Assembly (NCBI RefSeq): GCF_002263215.1 | Contig: NZ_NLFK01000005.1 | Coordinates: 1-64,000, forward strand | Origin: Actinobacillus seminis | GTDB lineage: Bacteria; Pseudomonadota; Gammaproteobacteria; Enterobacterales; Pasteurellaceae | Length of the DNA stretch: 64,000 bases | Direction of reading: 5' to 3' | Notes under the pieces: model-generated | What the model was told of the DNA's origin: nothing | What the model saw: the letters and a program-made list of their open reading frames with translations, nothing else | Databases searched by the model: none | Made by a program: the position numbers and the translations under genes | Shown: one piece after another, positions 57,281-64,000 of the stretch | Position numbering within the stretch: position 1 is the stretch's first letter | How the letters are laid out: every line of letters begins with the position of its first letter

Positions 57281-57304
57281 TAAAAAACCGCCCATAAAAA
57301 GCGG
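57281..57304 (-). terminator. Terminator after the satellite primase
   Basis: On the minus strand ACCGC-tttttatgg-GCGGT is followed by TTTTTATT, 16 bp after the primase stop. Confidence 0.65.
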
Positions 57305-57319
57305 TCTGATTTCTGTAAA

Positions 57320-59161
57320 TTATGCTTTACCTAGCCATTCATCTAAAATACGGTTATCACTAAATTTCACGTTAACACGCAATAGCCCTTTAACTTGGCT
57401 AAATCGCACGCCTAGCGATCTTCCTTGCTCGTCTATGGGGTTGCCTAGCTTTTCATTCATCGCGCCCTGAAAGGCGTCTTTAAAAGCGGTTAGCGGTAAA
57501 ATATCTTTTGTTTTTAGGTTGAGATAGTCGCAAAAAGCTAAATAGGCTTTGTATAACTTCGTTTGATAGTCTTGTATTGTACTCTTTCCGATTGCTCCGC
57601 CTACTTTCATACCTTGCGCGAATGTGTCCGTTAGTGTGAAATATTGGGCAAATTCTAATACGTGATTTCCACGCATTTTAACGCCTAAACTTTCGTTGTT
57701 TCTGCGATAGTCTTCAAGAATGGTGCGCGCTTCTTCCTCCTTGGTAAATCTTGCCAATAGCTTTTTAGTTATGCCGTAAATCTCGCGCTTCACTTTGTTA
57801 TTAAAATCGACGTCCTTTTTACTTTGTGGGATAACTCTATCAAATGGAATAATAACGCGCCTACGTCCTATGCCTCCGTTCTTATCAATAAACATTAACG
57901 GGTGATTGGTTGTCATCATAAAAATAGCGTCTATTTTCTCATTGCTTTTGTTTTTGTACAGCGTCTTAACTTCTACCATTTCGCCCCCTGTTAGCTTTTT
58001 AAGTTCTTCCGCTGTGCCTTTAAATTACCGTTGATCTGCGCTGTAGATTAATGTTTTACCCACCGCCATACTACGCCCATTACTCTCATTCTCGAAAGTA
58101 TCAATGTCAATAAATGCCGTATTAGCATGACCGTTTAAGTGTGTAGCGATATGACCTAATACGGATTTGCCACCACCGCCCACGCCTGAACATTCAATAA
58201 ATAACATCCATTCATGCCGATTAGTTAAGACCATGTAAAGCCCCGCTAAAATCGCCTGTTTTTTGGCTTCGTCGGCTTCCGTAACGAACGCTAACCAATC
58301 ATCAAAATAAGGTGTATCACCTGTCAAATCTAACTCTATCGGCTCAATTTTCCGCAAGCATAAACCTTCAGATAACGGCAATAGTTCGCCTGTAGTTTTA
58401 TTAATTGCGCCATTGATAAAGCCATTTAATTCTTTAGGTGTTGGCGGAAGTTCGGGCAAGCGAATGTAAAGCAAAGAGACAAGTTTAGCCAGTTTGTCCG
58501 CGCTGTAGTTATATTCTATTTCATCAAGGAATTGCGCAAAATCGCGCTTTAATTGAAAATCTTGCTTTTCTTCCCATTTGTTGCCGTCGTAAATGTAAGG
58601 GGTTGCCGTGCTAACTTCTACGCGCAAAGGCTTATTAAACCAACCAATGAACGCGTTGACTAGTTCTTTTGGGGTTGGGTTACTACTTAAAGTTACGCCA
58701 TATTTCACCGCACTTTTGACTAGTTCGCGCTTGCTTGTGTCGCGTCTTAATTGCTCAATATACGGTCCTAGACTCTCAATAAAATCAAGCTCTGTAGTAA
58801 CCAATGATACAAACTGCGCTTTAGTGTGGGTTGCTATATTGACGCATAACGCGCTCTTTTGCACTTCGGTCAATTCTCCGCACTGAATAAATTTAATCGC
58901 TCTCTGTTCCTTGTCTGCTATGCGCAAATTGGCGATTTCTTTCAGTTGTTCGTCTCCTAATATGATCGGTGCTTGGTCGTAAGGGTTGATACTTCCGCTT
59001 TTTTTGGTGAACGGTTGTATTTTTAAACCGTCCACCACTAACCGCCATGCAATACCCTCACCCTTGCCCCATACTTCCCACGCTGAAGAACCAACCAATA
59101 CAAGCAAATCATCTAAATGTTGTTTGTTCCATTCGTATTTTAAGTGCGGTGCGTTTTTCAT
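57320..59161 (-). pseudogene. P4-type primase/helicase (D5-like), interrupted by an in-frame stop
   Basis: One 614-codon frame encodes an SF3 helicase: Walker A ECSGVGGGGKSVLG, then KTLIYSADQR and a TAA at 58023-58025, then FKGTAEELKKLTGGE and the sensor region FMMTTNHPLMFIDKNGGIGR-R. Only the stop separates the halves (same frame), so a single substitution has broken it. The N-terminal primase zinc domain of P4 alpha is not visible. It replicates satellite DNA when intact. Confidence 0.8.
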
Positions 59162-59173
59162 TCGTTACCCCAT

Positions 59174-59473
59174 TTAATAATTGAAACAGTGGCTAATACA
59201 CGCCCTAATATATCCGCTTTGCCTATTCTGTTTTTTTGCTTGCTCTTTTGCCTTGATTGCGTCTTTTAGGCTGTAATATTCGCCTACATCTTCCTGTTCA
59301 CCGTTAGAGTAAACAAAAACCAACTCGCAAATGGTTTTGCTGGTGGGTTTAATGGCAATAATGCAGTCATGACGAGCCTTTATCTGCTGTGCTTTTGCTA
59401 ATGCGTTCTCTTGGCTTTCTGCAGTTAACATTTCAATCTTGCCGTTTTGGTGCTTAATTCTTATTTGATACAT
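59174..59473 (-). CDS. Hypothetical satellite protein
   Basis: 99 residues, MYQIRIKHQNGKIEMLTAES. Basic, with a helix rich in Lys and Ala (LKDAIKAKEQAKKQ) and two cysteines near the end. Between the small genes and the primase; overlaps the upstream gene by 20 bp. Not recognised. Confidence 0.55.
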   Translation of the reverse strand: MYQIRIKHQNGKIEMLTAESQENALAKAQQIKARHDCIIAIKPTSKTICELVFVYSNGEQEDVGEYYSLKDAIKAKEQAKKQNRQSGYIRACISHCFNY

Positions 59474-59720
59474 GTTCGTCCCCTTTCACAAAATAAAAAT
59501 CAACTTTTGCGGATTTTTCGGCTTGTTCCAAATAATCTTGCGCCGCGCTTAATGCTATTCTGATAATATTTTCATTTGTTAAAAATCCATCCAGTTCATC
59601 ATCACCAATTCCATCGTTTTGAATAAGTGTCAAAATCGCCTTAGCTTTGATTATGGAATTATGAAGTTTGCCAGCCTCTGCCATTGGTAAGGCGCAATGA
59701 GTTGGAATTTTATTACGCAT
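59454..59720 (-). CDS. Hypothetical satellite protein
   Basis: 88 residues from MRNKIPTHCALPMAEAGKLH (start at 59720). Acidic helical body, ending DFYFVKGDEHVSNKN. Positional counterpart of 54884-55087. Not recognised. Confidence 0.55.
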   Translation of the reverse strand: MRNKIPTHCALPMAEAGKLHNSIIKAKAILTLIQNDGIGDDELDGFLTNENIIRIALSAAQDYLEQAEKSAKVDFYFVKGDEHVSNKN

Positions 59721-59877
59721 AAACCACCCCCAACACAACAAAGAACGGGGCAATTTGGGCACGTGCTTGTGCTAATGTATCGGCATTAATGCGCACGGTA
59801 TATTTTGGAAAAGCTGAATAGTGTTTTGCGGTATTGCGTAAATCTGAACGGTTTACGTCTTTGAATAGGTAGATCAT
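59713..59877 (-). CDS. Small satellite protein (paralogue of 55077-55277)
   Basis: 54 residues from MIYLFKDVNRSD, preceded by GTGGAG. It ends FFVVLGVVYA. In this copy the upstream ash frame runs into it without a stop. Function unknown. Confidence 0.55.
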   Translation of the reverse strand: MIYLFKDVNRSDLRNTAKHYSAFPKYTVRINADTLAQARAQIAPFFVVLGVVYA

Positions 59878-59918
59878 GGCTGATAACTCCACAAGAATAT
59901 AATTTGAAGTTACCACGC

Positions 59919-60254
59919 TGAAGTTTCCAGGCTTAGGGCGGTAACGTGTAACGGGCTGGAAAACTGCGACTTGTGGAACACAGCAAAGGGAGAAACCTTT
60001 CCCGCTACACGCTACCATTGAGAGAAATGCCGATATGCAAATTTGCATAACAGTTTCTTTAGGTGTGTGTAAGCCACGAATAAAAAAGCGCAAGGCGCGC
60101 TATTATTCGCCACAAGTAAATTATTCGAGTTTCCAGGCTCGGCACTTGATTTTGCAAGTGCAAAACAAGAATAGATTGCTTTTCGTGTTTTTTCAATAAA
60201 AACATCATGAAAAATATTTGAGCATGTGTTATACTCTGTATTAGTTAATTTCAT
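59919..60254 (-). pseudogene. Ash/Icd-like protein, frameshifted (copy 2)
   Basis: The frame from ATG 60254 (MKLTNTEYNTCSNIFHDVFI) reaches ALAKSSAEPGNSNNLLVANN and loses phase in a run of six T near 60086; copy 1 has seven. The other frame continues FFIRGLHTPKETVMQ and RYRPKPGNF. The gene overlies the second immunity locus. Confidence 0.65.
59920..60130 (-). ncRNA. P4-type CI immunity RNA locus, copy 2
   Basis: Nearly identical to copy 1 over about 200 bp. ACTTGTGG (59969-59976) is the exact complement of CCACAAGT (60120-60127). These bases differ from copy 1, yet complementarity is kept, so the two loci probably have different immunity specificities. Confidence 0.65.
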
Positions 60255-60268
60255 AGTCAAATCATCTC

Positions 60269-60294
60269 AAACCGTTCAAATGAACGGTTTTTTT
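60269..60294. terminator. Hairpin with T-run
   Basis: AAACCGTTCA (60269-60278) pairs with TGAACGGTTT (60281-60290), followed by TTTT on the plus strand. It lies just downstream of the leftward gene ending at 60300. Confidence 0.65.
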
Positions 60295-60299
60295 ATTGG

Positions 60300-60580
60300 T
60301 TATTTATTCGTATTTGTGAGTTCTGCCGCACGTTTTTCTATCTGCGTGAGTATTTTTTTAGCAAACAGTAATTCAGTTTCTAAGAACGCTGTCGGCAATC
60401 GTTCAAAATCCGCCATAAGCAACGCTACACGCGATTTTTGTACTTCAACAAATCTTCTATAGGGTAAGGTTCTTCATCGCTGTAAAGGCTCATAAAGATG
60501 AATAAATTGCTATTCCGATTTGTGATGTAATGCTCAATAGCCATAGGGCGTAAAAATTCTTTAGCGGTTCTACATTTCAT
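60300..60580 (-). pseudogene. Hypothetical satellite protein, frameshifted
   Basis: ATG 60580 opens MKCRTAKEFLRPMAIEHYIT. The frame breaks near 60455 after SDEEPYP and continues in another as RRFVEVQKSRVALLMADFER then KRAAELTNTNK to 60300. No family recognised. Confidence 0.5.
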
Positions 60581-60985
60581 TTTTGGACTGCTCCACTGTA
60601 TTTTGATTTAAATCATTTTCCCCCTTGCTGGTGGACTTCCACCAGTCAACGACTGCGGGCGTATAGTCGCCTTTTTCTACATTTTCGATATGCTCCGCCA
60701 ATTCATTAAACTGCTGAATTAAATAACGTGCCCCATTTCTAAATGCCTTGTATTGCTTGTTTTGCTCTGCTGATAGGGTTACGCCTTGATTGCGTAATTC
60801 CACCAACAAAGAAAGCCCCATTTGCAACCGCTCGGCAAGTTCAATACATTCCTTAGCCTGTAACTTTTTAAAGTGATAGCAGTCGGGAAAATCGCTTTTA
60901 CAGCGTTCTGCGCTTTGCTTTGAAATAGCAAAAGTGCGGTTTGTGGGGAGGTTTTGAATGTAGGTTTTAATATTGGTTTGCTCAT
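60570..60985 (-). pseudogene. Hypothetical satellite protein, frameshifted
   Basis: The start MSKPILKPTFKTSPQTALLL runs to about 60895 (KAIFP). The rest lies in a second frame: KLQAKECIELAERLQMGLSL, then KGENDLNQNTVEQSKNEM. One base is missing in CCCGAC. It contains an uptake sequence. Confidence 0.55.
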
Positions 60986-61680
60986 TTTGTTTCTTTGCCT
61001 TGTTTGTTGATTAATCCATTACGTACCTTGAAATAAGTCGCGCTAAAAGTTAACTGCGCTTTTCGGATCTCGTAATTCAGTCCTAACTTGATCATCGTTG
61101 CGTTTTCACTTGTTAGCATATCCACCAACTCAATTTGTTTTGCGGTTAAGTGTTGGCGTATCTCGTCATCTGTAGGCAATCCTTGCGCCTGTAGCCATTG
61201 TTTACGAGGTTTACCAAGTGCCACTACATAAATTAAATTATTCTCTCTTGCGTAAATGTGTTTATCTTGCTTGCCTGTAATGGTTTCACGGTATTGAATA
61301 GCGTCATTCATGCGGTGTTGGTCGTGTTTTAATTGGTAGCGTTTGCCGATCCAACTTTCCATTTCATTAAATCGTTGAATAAACTTTTCTTTAAATTCAG
61401 CCGATTTCTTGCCACGAAAACCCATAACCAAAAATGAAAAGCCGTCACGTGTCATTCTGTACATTCGTTGACGTCTGTTCCATTCGTCCTTGTAATAGGT
61501 CAACTCAAAATTGAGTGCACCAAAATTCGCTGAACATTCTAAATTTTCAATATCTCGCAAAATGTTGTCATGACGTTTGCCAAAAACATGTGCCACGTCT
61601 CGGCTAGTGGTCATTGCATTGCCTTTGATGTCTTTAACGATATACGCAAATAAATCTGCGGTGATAGGGTAGTTATTTGT
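60982..61680 (-). CDS. Rha-family phage regulatory protein
   Basis: 232 residues from MTNNYPITADLFAY (start at 61680). Rha domain: TTSRDVAHVFGKRHDNILRD then YRMTRDGFSFLVMGFRGKKS. A C-terminal region that I do not recognise follows. It overlaps the upstream HTH gene by 8 bp. Regulatory role inferred from family. Confidence 0.82.
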   Translation of the reverse strand, partial: TNNYPITADLFAYIVKDIKGNAMTTSRDVAHVFGKRHDNILRDIENLECSANFGALNFELTYYKDEWNRRQRMYRMTRDGFSFLVMGFRGKKSAEFKEKFIQRFNEMESWIGKRYQLKHDQHRMNDAIQYRETITGKQDKHIYARENNLIYVVALGKPRKQWLQAQGLPTDDEIRQHLTAKQIELVDMLTSENATMIKLGLNYEIRKAQLTFSATYFKVRNGLINKQGKETK

Positions 61681-61948
61681 CATTTTTATACTGTCCTTTG
61701 TGTTGTTGGTGGTCGCCTTGTGGTTCACTTTTTAAAAGATAAACGCCGATACGGTGTTTTACGCCGGCAATGTCATACTCATAGCGATAATCCGTTAAAA
61801 TGTCGTAACCTTGCGCCCGTAGCTCCATTACACGCGGCGCCGGTGAACATATCCCCAATGTTTCCCTTAATTGGATAGTGCTTTTCTCGCCTGTGCGTAA
61901 GGCTTGTAAAATGGCCAATCTTTGAATAGCGGTGTTAGTTGATCTCAT
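61673..61948 (-). CDS. Winged-helix-type small regulator
   Basis: 91 residues. RLAILQALRTGEKSTIQLRE and RVMELRAQGYDI look like a helix-turn-helix of the phage HTH (PF14090-like) group. It lies between AlpA and Rha genes of the satellite. Confidence 0.6.
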   Translation of the reverse strand: MRSTNTAIQRLAILQALRTGEKSTIQLRETLGICSPAPRVMELRAQGYDILTDYRYEYDIAGVKHRIGVYLLKSEPQGDHQQHKGQYKNDK

Positions 61949-61966
61949 GCGTTCCCCTATGACAAA

Positions 61967-62188
61967 TTAAGCATTTTGCACATCGCGATCGCTTGCTAAT
62001 TTGGCAATGTAGGCTGTAATCTCGCTTTCCAGATAGCCTACAGAATTAGCCCCTAATTGAATTTTTTGCGGGAAGTCAGGTCGGTAACGTGTAGATTTGG
62101 GATTTTGCCAATCCGCAAAAGTCGATTTTCCCACGCCTAACATTTTCAATACTTCAAGTCTGCGAATAATGCGATCCGTTTGGCTCAT
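61967..62188 (-). CDS. AlpA-family regulator / excisionase
   Basis: 73 residues with the AlpA pattern RIIRRLEVLKMLGVGKSTFA then FPQKIQLGANSVGYLESEIT. In P4-like satellites AlpA-type proteins activate or assist excision. Short gaps separate it from downstream satellite genes on the same strand. Confidence 0.85.
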   Translation of the reverse strand: MSQTDRIIRRLEVLKMLGVGKSTFADWQNPKSTRYRPDFPQKIQLGANSVGYLESEITAYIAKLASDRDVQNA

Positions 62189-62374
62189 TGTGTTTCTCCA
62201 TATTTGAAAGATTAAAAGGTATGAATAAAGCTGCTTTGGCTTTCGTTGTTTGCGGTGGGAATTATGGAAAGGATTTTTATGTGATGGGAAATTTTGAACA
62301 AATGAACTCGTTCAATGAACAAATGAACTAAATTTTGGGGATTTTTGGACAATAAAAAGCCAGTTTTGAACTGG

Positions 62375-63076
62375 CTATAATTGGTTGAGATATTTTTTTA
62401 TAGTGTTTTTGGATGGGATTAATCGGTTCCCTTTGTGTTTTGTATCTAGTTTTGAATGTAGCCGGCTATAACTTGGTATTTCTCCATTTTTTTCCAGTAA
62501 TTCAGGGTTGATAATCAGACTTATAAAGTTTGCCAGTTTGTCTGCATTTATTCCGTCAGGCAAATCTGCCTCATAATCTTCTAAAACAATATCAGCGGAT
62601 TTTTTTTCTAACTGTGCGATAATTTCCGCTTGTTTTCGGTTTTCTTCTTGTAGTTGCTCAATGGTTGCTTTTAGCTGTGTGATTTCATCTTTGTTGTTAT
62701 TTGTTAATGCTTCAGGTATAGCAAAAGTTGATAGCATTTTAGATTTATATAGGAAATATCTATTATAATTATCGTCATCAATAAAATAATAAGTATCTAT
62801 TCCTTTTTCCGTTCTATCTCTAAGAGCAGCTATAAAATCCCAAAAAATGGATGGGTAAGAGTCCTCTACTTTAAAAAAGCTCTCTTCTACAAAAACAACG
62901 TCAGGCTCAAATGGATCGAATTTACTTTCAATAAATTTAATAATCTTGTTGAGTGGAATATTCGGGTTTTTATCCACAAATAATCGAATAAAATCAAAAA
63001 ATGAGATAAAGTTATTTGCTTCATTTCTTTCCAGTTCTTCTATATCCAGCATTTTTCTTTTTGCCCTTTGCCCCAT
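62375..63076 (-). CDS. Hypothetical coiled-coil protein next to the integrase
   Basis: 233 residues (or 225 from MLDIEELERN at 63052, which follows AAGG). A coiled coil spans ITQLKATIEQLQEENRKQAE and the C-terminal part ends SKNTIKKYLNQL. Such proteins often sit beside satellite integrases. Function unknown. Confidence 0.6.
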   Translation of the reverse strand: MGQRAKRKMLDIEELERNEANNFISFFDFIRLFVDKNPNIPLNKIIKFIESKFDPFEPDVVFVEESFFKVEDSYPSIFWDFIAALRDRTEKGIDTYYFIDDDNYNRYFLYKSKMLSTFAIPEALTNNNKDEITQLKATIEQLQEENRKQAEIIAQLEKKSADIVLEDYEADLPDGINADKLANFISLIINPELLEKNGEIPSYSRLHSKLDTKHKGNRLIPSKNTIKKYLNQL

Positions 63077-63193
63077 TTATGAAAGGAAAGAACAACAAAA
63101 AGCAAATAGGGCATTAATACTTTCTTTCAGGGTGGTTAATTACTCCGCCCCAGTTGTTCTTTATTCGTTACAATCAGTTAAATCTACTAAAGA

Positions 63194-64000
63194 TTACGCA
63201 ACAATTTTCAAATGATATTGCGGTAGCGCACCTTGCGAACATTCTTCAATGTAATCGCCCCACGCTTGAAGTAGTTTAAAACGTTGCGCCAATCGTTCCC
63301 CGCGGTCATAAGCGGTCTTTATTCGGTCATTGTTCAAGTGTGATAAAGCCACTTCAATTAAATCGCTATTAAATCCTTTATCGTTTAAATAAGTTGACGC
63401 AATAGAGCGCAAACCGTGAGCCACCAACCGCCCTTTATATCCCATTCGCTTAATCGCAGAATTTGACGTTTGTGCGTTAATATGCTTTTGCGGATATTTA
63501 GAATTAGGGAATAGATAACGCTTGCCCCCACTTAGCTTTTTAATTTCTTTCAAAAGGGCTAGCGCTTGTCGCGACAGTGTTACTTTGTGTTCAATGCCAC
63601 GTTTCATTTTTTCTGCGGGGATAACCCACAATCTCGCACTTTCATCAATTTCCGCCCATTCCGCTGATGCGGTTTCATTCGGGCGTGTCATTGTTAAAAG
63701 TTGCCACAAAATCAAATAACGAGTTAGCAAATTGATTTGAGCATTGTTCAACGTGTACATAAACTCGCCTAAATCTTCGGGCTTAATCGTTTTAAAATGT
63801 TCAACCGTAGGTGAATCAAATTCCTTTGAAATATTGGCTGTCGGGTTAAATGTAATCATTTCACGGTGTAGCGCATAAGTCATAATCTCGTTATGCTTTT
63901 GAATGGTGCGCTTAAGTTTTTCTAACGTGCCGGCGTCTTGATACGGTTTAAACGCCTTTAAAGCCATTGGCGCAGTAATTGACGTAATCGGTAAATGCCC
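63194..64000 (-). CDS. P4-type tyrosine integrase (partial, runs off the window)
   Basis: The frame stays open to the window edge. The catalytic residues are visible: Arg in TRPNETASAEW, Lys strand KMKRGIEHKVTL, HGLRSIAS (His-x-x-Arg), LSHL and the Tyr in IKTAYDRGER. It would integrate the satellite; its own attachment site is outside the window. Confidence 0.92.
   Translation of the reverse strand, partial: GHLPITSITAPMALKAFKPYQDAGTLEKLKRTIQKHNEIMTYALHREMITFNPTANISKEFDSPTVEHFKTIKPEDLGEFMYTLNNAQINLLTRYLILWQLLTMTRPNETASAEWAEIDESARLWVIPAEKMKRGIEHKVTLSRQALALLKEIKKLSGGKRYLFPNSKYPQKHINAQTSNSAIKRMGYKGRLVAHGLRSIASTYLNDKGFNSDLIEVALSHLNNDRIKTAYDRGERLAQRFKLLQAWGDYIEECSQGALPQYHLKIVA

Noticed and set aside
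36954-59161. Stop-codon recoding (TAG/TAA readthrough) in prophage genes
   Set aside because: In-frame stops occur in unrelated genes together with frameshifts and truncations, and both TAG and TAA are used normally as terminators nearby; decay explains them better.

Overview
The window comes from a Pasteurellaceae chromosome. The 9-bp Hin-type DNA uptake sequence AAGTGCGGT / ACCGCACTT recurs throughout, often as inverted pairs that form terminators. A complete mukF-mukE-mukB operon, sbcB and putA/putP are typical gammaproteobacterial genes. The uptake sequence points to the Haemophilus / Aggregatibacter / Pasteurella side of the family; I cannot name the species.

Layout. 0.6-5.7 kb: proline catabolism (putA, frameshifted, then putP) behind a perfect-looking CRP site. 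5.7-7.8 kb: an EcoRI-family adenine methyltransferase and a frameshifted DUF262-HNH nuclease downstream of a (GTTTT)16 repeat. 8.0-13.1 kb: sbcB (exonuclease I) has been invaded by an element. An intact sbcB lies at 11.7-13.1 kb, and a second, diverged sbcB 3' half at 8.05-8.88 kb is fused in frame to the start of a filamentous-phage-like replication gene. Between them are small genes and a long hairpin built from dif-like arms. 13.2-21.4 kb: a type I restriction-modification locus (hsdM, fic, hsdS, a REP-associated transposase with REP palindromes, hsdR). 21.4-29.0 kb: an EamA transporter and the MukFEB condensin operon.

29.1-54 kb: a decayed lambdoid prophage. The tail module survives only as scraps at 29.1-29.8 kb. 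Sel1-repeat secreted proteins sit where the rest of the structural genes should be, followed by a truncated portal, terL, terS, lysis genes, ninG/ninB, P, O with its origin, rha, cII, cro, cI and a rightward arm of recombination genes (exonuclease, Erf, SSB). The rightward arm also holds two DUF3800 genes, each behind a structured leader RNA, and three modules sharing one promoter sequence. A broken xis and int close the prophage near 53-54 kb. 54.6-64 kb: remnants of P4-like satellites (AlpA, Rha, P4-type primase-helicase, integrase running off the window). They include two copies of a P4-type immunity locus whose 8-nt complementary segments differ between copies but remain complementary within each copy.

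A large share of the accessory genes carry a single-base frameshift or an in-frame stop. Several toxin genes (RelE-, HigB- and Doc-like) are broken while their antitoxins are open. Some of the indels could be assembly errors, but the in-frame stops and the truncations cannot be explained by indel error and indicate genuine decay.
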